DNA of 64,000 bases from an uncultured Lachnospiraceae bacterium (lineage in GTDB: Bacteria; Bacillota; Clostridia; Lachnospirales; Lachnospiraceae). The stretch covers positions 56,252-120,251 of the forward strand of contig ONAD01000004.1 in NCBI GenBank assembly GCA_900315735.1, written 5' to 3'. Below the pieces are notes generated by a model, which was not told the origin of the DNA, made no database searches, and worked only from the letters and a program-made list of their open reading frames with translations. Both the position numbers and the translations under genes were made by a program. Below, one piece after another: positions 8,850-21,404 of the stretch (position 1 is the stretch's first letter; every line of letters starts with the position of its first letter).

Positions 8850-9296
8850 ATGGAAAAGGAATTAGACAACATCGATAAGAGTATCATTCGAATCTTACAG
8901 GAAAATGCCCGCACTCCGGTCAAAGATATTGCAAAGGAAGTCTTTTTATCTTCTCCGGCTGTCTCTGCCCGGATTGAGCGGTTGGAAAAGCGTGGCATCT
9001 TAACCGGCTATCATGCCACCGTAAATCCTATGCTCTTTGGCTATCACATTAAGGCTTTTATTAATCTTGAGGTGGAACCGGCACAAAAAAAGGAATTCTA
9101 CCCTTTCATCGATAGAATTCCAAATGTAATTGAATGCAACTGTGTTACCGGTGATTATGCCATGCTGGTGGAAGTCATGTTTCAGACTACCATCCAGCTT
9201 GACCACTTCATCAATGAGCTGCAGCATTTCGGACGAACCAAAACGTTAATCGTATTCTCTACTTCTGTGGAGCACCGCGATGTGCCCGTGAACTGA
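8850..9296 (+). CDS. Lrp/AsnC-family transcription regulator
   Basis: 148-residue DNA-binding regulator. The N-terminal winged helix-turn-helix (about 4-60: LDNIDKSIIRILQENARTPVKDIAKEVFLSSPAVSARIERLEKRGIL) is classic Lrp, and the C-terminal part (about 65-140) is the RAM/AsnC effector domain with GDYAMLVEV. Such proteins sense amino acids. I start at 8850 because GAAAGGAG lies 6 nt upstream; the longer reading frame runs into the AT-rich tandem repeat. It is divergent from aspA, a plausible target. Its last 38 bp overlap the 3' end of the convergent P-type ATPase gene. Confidence 0.9.
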   Translation: MEKELDNIDKSIIRILQENARTPVKDIAKEVFLSSPAVSARIERLEKRGILTGYHATVNPMLFGYHIKAFINLEVEPAQKKEFYPFIDRIPNVIECNCVTGDYAMLVEVMFQTTIQLDHFINELQHFGRTKTLIVFSTSVEHRDVPVN

Positions 9297-11751
9297 TGAA
9301 TTTTGCAATTCCTTCCACTCCGATTGTCAGATAACGGAGCAGGGATTCAGCTGCAAAAGCAAATACAATCATCAGAAGAATACTGATTCTGGACATCTGG
9401 CTCATGGCAAATAACCGGTTTAGACAGATGCCACAGAAAAGCAGTCCTGCAATATTAAAAATCAAAATACCATATTTAAACTTGTTCATCGGATGACTGA
9501 TTTTAATCAGAATCATAAATCCTACCACACATAAAAGCATGGTGGATGCGGTTGCCACATCGGAAGCCGGGAGGGAAAATACCTCGCCACAGACTACCAG
9601 TGAACCAACGATTAATACATCGGTCAGTCCTGCCGGAAGTGCTTTTAATAATACTTTCCGCAAGAACCGTCCTTCGATACGGTTGCGGTTCGGCTCCAAT
9701 GCCAGTAAAAATCCCGGTGCGCCAATGGTAAACATGCTGATGAGGGAAATCTGTGCCGGCTCTAACGGATAAGTAATCGTCGATACCACCGCAAAGATTG
9801 CCATTAAAAGTGAAAAGATATTTTTTACCAGGAACAGGCTGGCGGAACGCTGCACATTATTTACTACCTGCCGTCCTTCCGATACCACATCCGGCATATG
9901 GGCAAAGTCGGAATCCAAAAGGACTACCTGCGCCGCCTGTGCTGCTGCTTCACTTCCGGATGCCATTGCCACACTGCAATCTGCATCCTTCATTGCCAGA
10001 ATGTCGTTGACTCCATCACCGGTCATTGCTACAGTATGTCCTGCATCCTGCAATGCATGTACCAGCTTCTGCTTCTGTTTCGGAGTTACCCGTCCAAATA
10101 CGGTATAGCGGTCTGCCGCATCATAAATTTTCTCATCTGTATCCAGCGTGCCTGCGTCCACATATTTTTCTGCATGCTCGATTCCGGCGCATCGTGCCAC
10201 TTCCGATACGGTCTCCGGATTATCCCCGGAAATTACCTTCACCGCAACACCCTGAGTTTTAAAATAGCCAAAGGTCTTCTTCGCATTTTCACGAATCGGA
10301 TTGGAAAGAATCACATAACCCAGTGGCTCCGGTTTTTCGGTAAGAGTTCCCCTGATATCACTGCCCGGATATTTTGCAAGCAGGAGCACACGATAACCCT
10401 TTTTCGTATATTCCCTTATCTCATCTGCGATTTCTTCAAACGCATTTCCCATGACAAATTCCGGTGCACCCAGAAGATATTTTCCATCTTCAAATACAAC
10501 GCCACTGTATTTTGTTGCAGAAGTAAAGGGCATAACTTCCAATGCCTTCCGTGGGGCGGTTACAAAAGTCTGCACTTCCGCAGTTTTATCATTATCACTA
10601 TCTCTAGCTATATCACCATTTCTAGCTATATCGCTATCTCTATCCTTGTCTTTGTCCTTACGCTTCAGGTAATCGCGAATGGCTTCCATCGTGGCATTAT
10701 TATCCGGCACTGCCGATGCATAATCCCGAAGCAGGGACTGAAGAAATACGTTTTCCGCGTCCTTCGCCGGAACAATCTGTGCCACTTCCATACCGGCTTC
10801 CGTTATGGTTCCGGTTTTATCAACGCAAAGCACATCGACTCTTGCCAGCGCTTCAATACTCTTCATGTCATGGAGCAGTACCTGCCGTTTTGCCAGACGC
10901 ATGGTTCCAAGTGCCAGGGCAATGGTCGTCAGAAGATATAAGCCCTCCGGTATCATTCCGATAATCGCTGCCACCATGGATACAATGCTTTTCTGGAAAG
11001 TCTCGCCATTTACAATATAACCCTGCCAGAATAAAATGATTCCAATTGGAATAATCACGATACCAATCCATTTTACCAACTGGTTGATGGAACGAATCAT
11101 CTCGGACTGTTCTTCATTTCCCATGGCTTTTGCTTCTGCGGTCAGCTTGGAAATATAAGAATGCTTTCCTACCCGCTCCAGTCTTGCATAACATTCTCCG
11201 GATACTACAAAGCTTCCGGACATCAGCTTGCTTCCCGGTGTTTTCTCGATTTCATCTGCTTCTCCGGTCAGCAGTGATTCATTTACCTGAATAGTGCCTT
11301 CCAGAACAACGGCATCGGCACAAATCTGTGTTCCGGCAGTCAGTAAAATAACATCATCCTTTACCAGCCGCTCCGATAAGATTTTCTTCTGCTCTCCATC
11401 CCGGATAACAATGGCATGAGGTGCATTCAGAAGGCTCATCTTATCTAAGACTTTCTTTGCCCGCAATTCCTGAATAATTCCAATCAGCGTATTACCAATG
11501 ATAATCGGCAGGAAGGTCAGGTTCCGGAAAGAACCAACCACGCAAAGCAGAATCGTTATTACTAAGAATATAAAGTTAAAGTACGTAAATACATTGGACT
11601 TTACGATTTCCTTTGCACTCTTCTCCGTGCTGATATCTGTTTTATTTACAAATCCTTCTATGAAGCGTTCTTCTACTTCTTCCTTTGATAATCCCCGCAG
11701 GATACGTTTTTCTTCCGGCATTCTATTCTCACTCATAGGCTGTCTCTTCAT
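9259..11751 (-). CDS. P-type cation-transporting ATPase (CtpE-like)
   Basis: 830-residue ATP-driven ion pump. Visible landmarks are the actuator loop LLTGEADE (near residue 168), the M4 motif MIPEGLYLL (near 268), the phosphorylation site CVDKTGT (near 308) and the hinge MTGDGVND (near 590), with six or more membrane helices. PEGL in M4, rather than CPC, argues against heavy-metal pumps; the closest type is the CtpE group (calcium in mycobacteria), but the ion is not certain. An unusual charged insert near residue 360 (KRKDKDKDRDSDIARNGD) derives from a short DNA repeat. Two ATGs are possible: 11751 has AGAAAGG almost abutting it and 11736 lies a little far from it. It ends inside the convergent Lrp gene. 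Confidence 0.9.
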   Translation of the reverse strand: MKRQPMSENRMPEEKRILRGLSKEEVEERFIEGFVNKTDISTEKSAKEIVKSNVFTYFNFIFLVITILLCVVGSFRNLTFLPIIIGNTLIGIIQELRAKKVLDKMSLLNAPHAIVIRDGEQKKILSERLVKDDVILLTAGTQICADAVVLEGTIQVNESLLTGEADEIEKTPGSKLMSGSFVVSGECYARLERVGKHSYISKLTAEAKAMGNEEQSEMIRSINQLVKWIGIVIIPIGIILFWQGYIVNGETFQKSIVSMVAAIIGMIPEGLYLLTTIALALGTMRLAKRQVLLHDMKSIEALARVDVLCVDKTGTITEAGMEVAQIVPAKDAENVFLQSLLRDYASAVPDNNATMEAIRDYLKRKDKDKDRDSDIARNGDIARDSDNDKTAEVQTFVTAPRKALEVMPFTSATKYSGVVFEDGKYLLGAPEFVMGNAFEEIADEIREYTKKGYRVLLLAKYPGSDIRGTLTEKPEPLGYVILSNPIRENAKKTFGYFKTQGVAVKVISGDNPETVSEVARCAGIEHAEKYVDAGTLDTDEKIYDAADRYTVFGRVTPKQKQKLVHALQDAGHTVAMTGDGVNDILAMKDADCSVAMASGSEAAAQAAQVVLLDSDFAHMPDVVSEGRQVVNNVQRSASLFLVKNIFSLLMAIFAVVSTITYPLEPAQISLISMFTIGAPGFLLALEPNRNRIEGRFLRKVLLKALPAGLTDVLIVGSLVVCGEVFSLPASDVATASTMLLCVVGFMILIKISHPMNKFKYGILIFNIAGLLFCGICLNRLFAMSQMSRISILLMIVFAFAAESLLRYLTIGVEGIAKFISSRAHRGAPQK

Positions 11752-11827
11752 CCTTTCTGAAACTTATTATAAGGCTTTTCCCTATGGCATAGTATGAATT
11801 TTTTCTTAAATTATTTTAAACGAATCG

Positions 11828-11869
11828 AAAAAATACCCTTTCTATCGGTTTTTCCGGTAAAAAGGGTAT
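11828..11869 (-). terminator. Terminator of the ATP synthase operon
   Basis: ATACCCTTT and AAAGGGTAT form a stem, followed on the minus strand by TTTTTT. It lies about 60 bp past the atpC stop and about 80 bp upstream of the P-type ATPase start. Confidence 0.7.
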
Positions 11870-11926
11870 CTTCATTACGTCATATTTTTCTTTTGCATCT
11901 GCTCTTTTACATCTGCCGTTTTATTT

Positions 11927-12334
11927 TTAGTGTTTCACTTCGATTCGTACCAACGCCTTATGCAATGCAAATTCCGCACGAAGCATATCTGTATCTGCAG
12001 CCTTAGCTGCAATACGGGCTTCTGCACGCTCTTTTGCTGCCTGGGCACGCTTCTCATCGATTTCATCCGGCCACTCGGCAATCTCTGCCAGCAGTGTTAC
12101 CTTATCGCCTAAAATCTCCGCAAAGCCTGCATGAACCGCAGCTTCTTTTACATCTTCACCATTGGTAATGGTCACAACGCCGGGAGCAAGTACCGTTGTC
12201 AGCGGAATGTGATCCGGGTAGACACCGATTTCTCCTTCTGTTGTATTGAATTCTATCATGGTTGCTTCCCCGGTATAAAAGATTCGCTCCGGGGTAATGA
12301 TTTCTACCTCAAATGCTTTCTTCTCGTCTGCCAT
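11927..12334 (-). CDS. atpC: ATP synthase F1 epsilon subunit
   Basis: 135 residues. The N-terminal beta-sandwich domain (about 1-88: FEVEIITPERIFYTGEATMIEFNTTEGEIGVYPDHIPL) and the C-terminal helical hairpin (about 90-130) match the usual epsilon architecture. It is the central-stalk subunit that couples rotation to catalysis and can inhibit ATP hydrolysis. It is the last gene of the atp operon, 11 nt after atpD. Confidence 0.95.
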   Translation of the reverse strand: MADEKKAFEVEIITPERIFYTGEATMIEFNTTEGEIGVYPDHIPLTTVLAPGVVTITNGEDVKEAAVHAGFAEILGDKVTLLAEIAEWPDEIDEKRAQAAKERAEARIAAKAADTDMLRAEFALHKALVRIEVKH

Positions 12335-12345
12335 GGCTTCACCCC

Positions 12346-13743
<1,398 letters not shown>

Positions 13744-13778
13744 CTATCACTCCTTATTCTCTATTCTTATGGATATGA

Positions 13779-14633
13779 TTAGGAAATTGCCGATGCTCCG
13801 GCTATAATCTCTGTCAGCTCCTGTGTAATGGAACCCTGACGGGCACGATTATACTTCAGTGACAGATCACTAATCATTTCCTCTGCGTTGCTGGTTGCAG
13901 AATCCATTGCCTGCATTCTTGCACCATTTTCACTGGCTACTGCTTCCACCAGTGCTCCATAAAGAAGGCTCGTTACATACTTCGGTATGATTAAATTAAG
14001 CGCCTCTTCCTGGTTTGGCTCATAATTCATCAGCACATTATCTTCTTCCTGCTCCGGCATATCTTCGATATCCACCGGAAGAAGCTTGATTAATTTCGGC
14101 TCATGTACCACCGTATTCTTAAAATGTGTATAAGCAAGGTAAATTTCGCCAATCTCACCTTTTTCATAGGATGCCAGCGCTTCCCTTGCCAATGCGGACG
14201 CCTCGTCATAAGTCGGTGTCTCTATCAGTTCCGGAAGTTCTTTTACAATCGAATATCCCTTATGTTCTAAAGACTCTCTTCCCTTATTACCAATTGCATA
14301 AATGGAAAGCTTGTCCTTTGGAAGGTCACTCTCTGTAATCAGCTTTACGACATTCGCATTATAGCCTCCTGCCAGTCCACGGTTCGAGGTAATTACAATC
14401 ACTGCCTTCTGCTCGGAATCTTTACCGGTAAGGTACGGGTGATTGATGGAACCGCTCTTTGCCAGCATGGAAGTTACGGTCTGATACATATAATTAAAAT
14501 ACGGATTTGCCTGTTCTGCATGTCCCTTCGCTTTCTGCAGTTTTACGGTAGAAACAAGCTTCATGGCCTTTGTAATCTGCTGTGTGCTGGAAATACTGCT
14601 TTTGCGCCGCTTTATATCACGCATGGACGCCAT
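13779..14633 (-). CDS. atpG: ATP synthase F1 gamma subunit
   Basis: 284-residue rotor shaft. The N-terminus MASMRDIKRRKSSISSTQQITKAMKLVSTVKLQKA and the C-terminus MISDLSLKYNRARQGSITQELTEIIAGASAI are the two conserved helices that form the coiled-coil axle; GLAGGYN lies near residue 90. Complete. Confidence 0.97.
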   Translation of the reverse strand: MASMRDIKRRKSSISSTQQITKAMKLVSTVKLQKAKGHAEQANPYFNYMYQTVTSMLAKSGSINHPYLTGKDSEQKAVIVITSNRGLAGGYNANVVKLITESDLPKDKLSIYAIGNKGRESLEHKGYSIVKELPELIETPTYDEASALAREALASYEKGEIGEIYLAYTHFKNTVVHEPKLIKLLPVDIEDMPEQEEDNVLMNYEPNQEEALNLIIPKYVTSLLYGALVEAVASENGARMQAMDSATSNAEEMISDLSLKYNRARQGSITQELTEIIAGASAIS

Positions 14634-14665
14634 AGTCTCTCACCGCCTTTTACCATATTACATGC

Positions 14666-16721
<2,056 letters not shown>

Positions 16722-16734
<13 letters not shown>

Positions 16735-17237
16735 GTTGTATCACCCATCTCTTTCAAGGTTTCTTCCACGAGGGCATCCTGTATTGTTGTATCAATGGAT
16801 GCGGCTACCACTTTGCCTGCCATCATAGATGCAATTTCTATCATTTCCTGTTTCATCTCATCCATCACGCGTTTTTTCTCCAGTTCTGCCTCTTCATTGG
16901 CACGCCGGATAATCCGCGCAGCCTCTTCCTTTGCCTCGCCAATGATGCGGTTCTCATTGCGCAGGGCTTTGGTTCTGGCTTCACTTAAGATAACCTCCGC
17001 CTCTTTATCGACGTTCTTAAGCTTCTCTTCATACTGCTGTCTTAATTCTGCTGCTTCTGCCTGGTCGCTTGCCGCAGATTCCAGTTCCGTCTTTATCTTC
17101 TCCTGACGTCCCTTTAACATCTTACGAACCGGCTCGAAAAGGTTATAAGACATTACGGTAAACAATACGAAAACGGATATCGCCATAAGGATGGTATCAT
17201 GCAATAACTGAAAATCAAGATTAAATAATCTGGTCAT
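16722..17237 (-). CDS. atpF: ATP synthase Fo b subunit
   Basis: 171-residue peripheral stalk subunit. It has one N-terminal membrane helix (about 12-32, DTILMAISVFVLFTVMSYNLF) followed by a long charged helix rich in Ala, Glu, Lys and Arg (about 35-165) that forms the b dimer. It is preceded by atpE and overlaps atpH. Confidence 0.95.
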
Positions 17238-17285
17238 TTTCTTCCTGCTGTGCCTCCTTTCTTTTCGTAATCATTCCTTCGCACT

Positions 17286-17555
<270 letters not shown>

Positions 17556-17565
17556 TTATACTGTT

Positions 17566-18297
17566 CTATTCTGTTTCCATCTGCTGGTTCACATATGTCA
17601 TAGTCAACATACAGAATACATACGTCTGAATTGCTCCTGAGAACAAATCAAAGTACACATGAAGCGCTGCCGGCCAGACAATTGCAATCTTGGACAACAG
17701 TCCATAGACCAATGCCATCATTACGGTTCCTGATAATACGTTTGCAAACAAACGAAGTGACAGGGAAATCGGCACGGCAACCTCGCTGATGATATTGATT
17801 GGCAGCCACAGTGGCAGCCATGGTGGTAACGGCGAACACATATCTTCCCAGATTTTCTTTGGTTTCTGGTACTTTATCTGACAGATATGGATAAGCGAAA
17901 AGGTGATAAGTCCCAACGCCAGTGTCGTTCCATAATCTGCGGTAGGCGGTCTTAGCCCGAATAATCCAGATATATTACTCATGAGAATAAAGATAAAAAT
18001 GGTGCTGATGTAATTCACCAGCTTCGGTGCATTTTTCCCCATGACACCGTCAACCACGCCATCTAATTTTTCCACCATAAGTTCTACTACATTCTGGAAT
18101 CCGCCCGGTACCTCCGTTGCCGCTTTCATCTTATGCTTTACAATAAACGAAAAGGCAATCAGTATCAGCATGATTATCAGAATACATACATGAGAAGTAG
18201 TAATCCATACCTCATGTCCGAAAATCTTATAGGAAAACAGTCCATGAATCATAAAATCTATATCCTGGGCACCCGCTGCTAAAATTCCGTTATCCAC
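17566..18297 (-). CDS. atpB: ATP synthase Fo a subunit
   Basis: 243-residue stator membrane subunit with five or six helices. The conserved helix with the essential arginine appears as ISLSLRLFANVLSGTVMM (near 180), and the helix before it has the usual IISEVAVP block. The PxxWLPLWLPIN insertion is typical of clostridial a-subunits. It supplies the ion half-channels against the c ring. Confidence 0.95.
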   Translation of the reverse strand: MDNGILAAGAQDIDFMIHGLFSYKIFGHEVWITTSHVCILIIMLILIAFSFIVKHKMKAATEVPGGFQNVVELMVEKLDGVVDGVMGKNAPKLVNYISTIFIFILMSNISGLFGLRPPTADYGTTLALGLITFSLIHICQIKYQKPKKIWEDMCSPLPPWLPLWLPINIISEVAVPISLSLRLFANVLSGTVMMALVYGLLSKIAIVWPAALHVYFDLFSGAIQTYVFCMLTMTYVNQQMETE

Positions 18298-18331
18298 GCT
18301 TTCACCTCCTTATATTATATTTTTCTTCACC

Positions 18332-18739
18332 CTAAGAAGATTCATCACCTCTCCCTAAAAGTTTTAAAATTACTTTATGTGTAAAGGGTTGAACGTAAGC
18401 TCCAACCTTCAATCCCATTACTCCCACAAATGCTACAATCACATTGCCTATTTCAAAGTATGCCGTAGCAAAAAAGACTGCTACAACTACGAGATACCGC
18501 AGCACATACTGCAATGCGATTCGTCTTGTCCTTCCGGATTCTGCCATATCCATACTGTCCCGCAGAACCACTGCCATATGGATTGCCATTCCGATTGCGG
18601 TTGCTGCTCCAATCAGAAGACCGATGGAGTAAGACAGTTTGTCTTTTACAAACCAGATACCGGTAATTTCCACCACAATTTCGTATATAAGGATTCCCAG
18701 AATCAATTCCGGTAATGCATCATTTATCCTTTTTAACAT
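18332..18739 (-). CDS. atpI: ATP synthase subunit I (AtpI-like) membrane protein
   Basis: 135-residue protein with four probable membrane helices, placed directly upstream of atpB as atpI usually is. The product aids c-ring assembly in other bacteria. A longer reading frame opens at 18823, but the start at 18739 is preferred: GGAAAGG lies 9 nt upstream and the extra N-terminus is antisense-like sequence inside atpZ. It overlaps the end of atpZ by 20 nt. Sequence conservation in this family is poor, so the assignment rests on position and topology. Confidence 0.8.
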   Translation of the reverse strand: MLKRINDALPELILGILIYEIVVEITGIWFVKDKLSYSIGLLIGAATAIGMAIHMAVVLRDSMDMAESGRTRRIALQYVLRYLVVVAVFFATAYFEIGNVIVAFVGVMGLKVGAYVQPFTHKVILKLLGRGDESS

Positions 18740-18974
18740 CTGTTTTAACCTTTCCCGTGTCTTTTTTCTGCCAAAGCCGCTGTGCCATCCGGTAGCAATT
18801 CTGAAACCCCGCCACTGCCCCAAGGAAAAAAAGCAGTATCACCAGCCACGGATGCCCGTATCTTTGGTAAATAAAAACCCCGAGTCCAACACATAAAAAA
18901 ATAGGAACTATCATGTTGATACCAAACTGCATGATTAAAATCAAGGAATCATACACTTTATTTCTGTTCTTCAT
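18720..18974 (-). CDS. atpZ: AtpZ/AtpI-family small membrane protein, first gene of atp operon
   Basis: 84 residues with two membrane helices (about 10-32 and 41-62) and a Lys/Asp-rich tail. Size, GLGVFIYQRYG-type loop and position as first gene before atpI-atpB fit the AtpZ group, proposed to assist Mg2+ or Ca2+ uptake or ring assembly; the role is inferred. A promoter lies about 75-100 bp upstream. Confidence 0.8.
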   Translation of the reverse strand: MKNRNKVYDSLILIMQFGINMIVPIFLCVGLGVFIYQRYGHPWLVILLFFLGAVAGFQNCYRMAQRLWQKKDTGKVKTDVKKDK

Positions 18975-19046
18975 GAATAGCTCCTTCCCTTACATTTTCG
19001 TGAAACGCTCTGCAAAACGTGTCAGCACGATGACTCGCTTACGCTC

Positions 19047-19074
19047 ATTATATCATTTTTGAGGAAATTGTCTA
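19047..19074 (-). promoter_or_regulatory. Probable promoter of the atp operon
   Basis: Minus strand TAGACA, 16-bp spacer, TATAAT. The predicted transcript starts about 65 nt before atpZ. The rest of the 250-bp gap up to the dCMP deaminase holds a short GCGGG/CCCGC hairpin and AT-rich sequence. Confidence 0.65.
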
Positions 19075-19226
19075 TAAATATTTTATGAAAAATGTCTATA
19101 AATCAGCTTTATGATTTTACAATTTTACATAATTTTAACAAATATTACCAGCGGGTTTTTCCCGCACCTTCGTCATTTGTTCAATTGGTTGTAAACCTCT
19201 GCCATTGTTCGTTATTTCTCCAGTCG

Positions 19227-19712
19227 TTACAGGGTAATATTTATTTCCCGGTTGGTATGGGTATACTGATAGTAGCGCACGCCTGCCGCATCTAACATCC
19301 GTTTGGAAGCAATAACTGCTGGTGTATTCTGGTACTTGTCACTGTCATATACGATAGTCTTGATTCCAGCCTGAATGATTGCCTTGGCGCACTCATTACA
19401 AGGGAACAGGGACACATACATTTTCGCTCCCTCCAATGAACCACCCCGGTAATTTAAGATGGCATTCAGTTCGCTGTGTGTCGTATAAAAGTATTTATTC
19501 TCAAGCGGTGCACCTTCTCTTACCCATGGAAATTCATCATCGGAGCAGCCCTTCGGCAGTCCGTTGTATCCCATGGAAAGAATCTTGTTATCCTCACTGA
19601 CAATGCAGGCTCCCACCTGTGTATTCGGGTCCTTGGAGCGCATTCCGGATAACATTGCCACGCCCATAAAATATTCATCCCAACTAATATAGTCTTCCCG
19701 TTTCTGGCTCAT
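19227..19712 (-). CDS. dCMP deaminase (ComEB-like)
   Basis: 161-residue zinc enzyme that deaminates dCMP to dUMP for dTTP synthesis. The zinc site is complete: HSELNAIL (near 80; His ligand and catalytic Glu) and PCNECAK (near 104). The N-terminus SWDEYFMGVAMLSGMRSKDPNTQVGACIV is typical of the family. AGGAGG lies 8 nt before the ATG. It appears to be monocistronic. Confidence 0.93.
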   Translation of the reverse strand: MSQKREDYISWDEYFMGVAMLSGMRSKDPNTQVGACIVSEDNKILSMGYNGLPKGCSDDEFPWVREGAPLENKYFYTTHSELNAILNYRGGSLEGAKMYVSLFPCNECAKAIIQAGIKTIVYDSDKYQNTPAVIASKRMLDAAGVRYYQYTHTNREINITL

Positions 19713-19856
19713 TTTATTTCCTCCTTGCTGCGGTTTTTTACATTTTCTTTTATTTCACTTTTCATTATTTCTGCTTCGCATTTTATTATCATTATGCTGC
19801 TATTTTTCTGTTGCTATTTTACCATATTTTTTTATGGTTTTATACGGTTTCTGTGA

Positions 19857-20003
19857 GATTTTCATGGAAATGACACAGTTCTTAAATTCAAAGAAGCGAT
19901 GGACTCGTTTTTCGATAAACAGATAAACAGTAAGCTTGTCAGGAAGCCTGATGAGTTTCTTAACGGTGCATTTGGCTCAATAGAATATTTGATTGCCACT
20001 TGA
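19857..20003 (+). pseudogene. Unassigned gene fragment abutting repeat copy B
   Basis: A 48-codon open frame without a start codon. It begins just after a TGA and ends at the edge of the family 1 repeat. Its translation (DFHGNDTVLKFKEAMDSFF at the start, GAFGSIEYLIAT at the end) has a protein-like composition, unlike the AT-rich sequence before it. I do not recognise the family. It may be the C-terminal remnant of a lost gene; it could also be chance. Confidence 0.35.
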
Positions 20004-20234
20004 TGGGCGAAGCCCGCTTCCTTCACTTGGGATACATGATAAAGGCTGTTAGGGGCACTTGGAATTTCGTCTGTTTCTAGGCAACACCGGCACAGGGATG
20101 TGCCGGTGAGGTGCAGATGAACATGGATGTAAATTTGCACCGGTTGCCGGAATAGACTGTATCTTTTTCGAAATTCTTAGTGTCCCTTGCAGGCTTTATG
20201 CCGTATTCAAAGTGAAGGATGTGGACTGCGCCAG
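20003..20234 (-). repeat. Structured dispersed repeat, family 1, copy B
   Basis: The same element as at 5059-5286, read on the minus strand, lying between upp and the dCMP deaminase gene. On that strand the inner arms are AAGGGACACTAAGAATTTCG and CGAAATTCCAAGTGCCCC. The centre is GGCAAC..GTTGCC around GGTGCA/TGCACC and ACCGGCACA/TGTGCCGGT. Relative to copy A, a C-G pair has become U-A in one hairpin and a G-C pair has become A-U in the other. The loop AAATTTACATCCATGTTCAT differs by one base. Confidence 0.85.
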
Positions 20235-20244
20235 ACAGTAATGT

Positions 20245-20282
20245 AAAAAAGGTTCTCAAGCCTTTCAACTTAAGAACCTTTC
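20245..20282 (-). terminator. Terminator of upp
   Basis: AAAGGTTCTTAAG pairs with CTTGAGAACCTTT and is followed by TTTTTT on the minus strand, 22 bp after the upp stop. It lies between upp and repeat copy B. Confidence 0.85.
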
Positions 20283-20303
20283 ACATTTCATATATCTTCG
20301 AAC

Positions 20304-20933
20304 TTATTTCGTTCCGAATATTCTGTCTCCTGCATCACCAAGTCCTGGTACGATATAGCAGTGCTCATTCAATTTCTTATCTAATGCTCCGATATAAATG
20401 TCTACGTCCGGATGTGCTTCCTGCATTGCCTTTACACCTTCCGGTGCTGCAATGATGCACATGAAGCGGATATTCTTTACGCCTCTGTCTTTTAACATCT
20501 GGATTGCTGCTACGGAAGAACCACCGGTTGCAAGCATCGGATCTACAACGAATACTTCACGCTCATTGCAATCCTCCGGGAGTTTGCAGTAATATTCTAC
20601 CGGTTTTAATGTCTCTGGATCACGGTAAAGTCCGATGTGTCCGACTTTTGCTGCAGGAATCATTGCAAGCATTCCGTCTACCATTCCAAGACCTGCACGT
20701 AAGATTGGTACTACTGCCAGTTTCTTTCCTTTTAACTCTTTTACAGTTGTCTTGCAGATTGGAGTCTCGATTTCAATATCGGTAAGCTTCAAATCTCTGG
20801 TTGCCTCGTAGCACATTAACATGGCGATTTCGCTGATTAATGTACGGAACTCCTTAGAACCTGTTTCTTTTCTTCTTATCCAGCCGATTTTATGCTGAAT
20901 CAGTGGATGATCCATTACAAATACTTTTGACAT
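20304..20933 (-). CDS. upp: Uracil phosphoribosyltransferase
   Basis: 209-residue salvage enzyme that makes UMP from uracil and PRPP. The PRPP-binding loop [18 protein letters not shown] (near 125), the N-terminal [22 protein letters not shown] and the uracil-binding [30 protein letters not shown] are all present and the length is normal. Its ribosome site GAAGGAGAATG overlaps the stop region of the phosphatase-like gene before it. It is the third gene of the tsaC-phosphatase-upp unit. Confidence 0.97.
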   Translation of the reverse strand: MSKVFVMDHPLIQHKIGWIRRKETGSKEFRTLISEIAMLMCYEATRDLKLTDIEIETPICKTTVKELKGKKLAVVPILRAGLGMVDGMLAMIPAAKVGHIGLYRDPETLKPVEYYCKLPEDCNEREVFVVDPMLATGGSSVAAIQMLKDRGVKNIRFMCIIAAPEGVKAMQEAHPDVDIYIGALDKKLNEHCYIVPGLGDAGDRIFGTK

Positions 20934-20934
20934 A

Positions 20935-21393
20935 TCATTCTCCTTCGTTTAATAATTTTACTAATTTTTTTATACTCTTATTCATGGTTTCAAAGCAAAG
21001 CCCGTATGACTGAAGTGTGCCGCCGTAAGGGTCTAAGATTTCCAGTTCATCCCCTACTAACTCTGTCAGTACCTGGACATTTTCTTCCTGCGCCTCCGGA
21101 AACATTTCCAATAATTTCTGTCTCTGCTGTGCTTCCATTGTAAGCACCAATGTATCTTCGCCAAAATCCCCTGCTGTAATCTGGCTTGACATAAAACCTT
21201 CCAAGTTAATGCCATTGCTTATCATAACAGCTTCTGCCTTCTGATTCAGTGGTTCCGGGAATAATACCACAAGACCTCTCACCAACACTTCTACCGGATG
21301 ATTCAGGGAATATTCCCGAAAAATACCGGCCGCCATGGGTGCCCTGCATGTTCCGCTTTCCGCCACGAATACAATGCGATTGTATGGCTTCAT
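20935..21393 (-). CDS. Low-molecular-weight phosphotyrosine/phosphoarginine phosphatase-like protein without catalytic Cys
   Basis: 152-residue LMW-PTP fold protein at the position of YwlE, a protein-arginine phosphatase in Bacillus. The family P-loop reads V-C-x-G-N-x-C-R-S-P. Here it is [10 protein letters not shown], so the nucleophilic cysteine is Ala and the glycine and asparagine are changed too, while the second Cys and the Arg remain. The C-terminal general-acid region ILDPYGG is intact. Either this branch works differently, using the second Cys, or it is a binding-only pseudoenzyme. It lies 11 nt from tsaC and one base from upp. Confidence 0.85.
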   Translation of the reverse strand: MKPYNRIVFVAESGTCRAPMAAGIFREYSLNHPVEVLVRGLVVLFPEPLNQKAEAVMISNGINLEGFMSSQITAGDFGEDTLVLTMEAQQRQKLLEMFPEAQEENVQVLTELVGDELEILDPYGGTLQSYGLCFETMNKSIKKLVKLLNEGE

Positions 21394-21404
21394 AAAAACC
21401 TCCT

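Noticed and set aside
9898..10941. 347-codon open frame antisense to the P-type ATPase
   Set aside because: It mirrors the codon structure of a clear gene on the other strand, has Cys/His/Ile-rich nonsense composition and no ribosome site.
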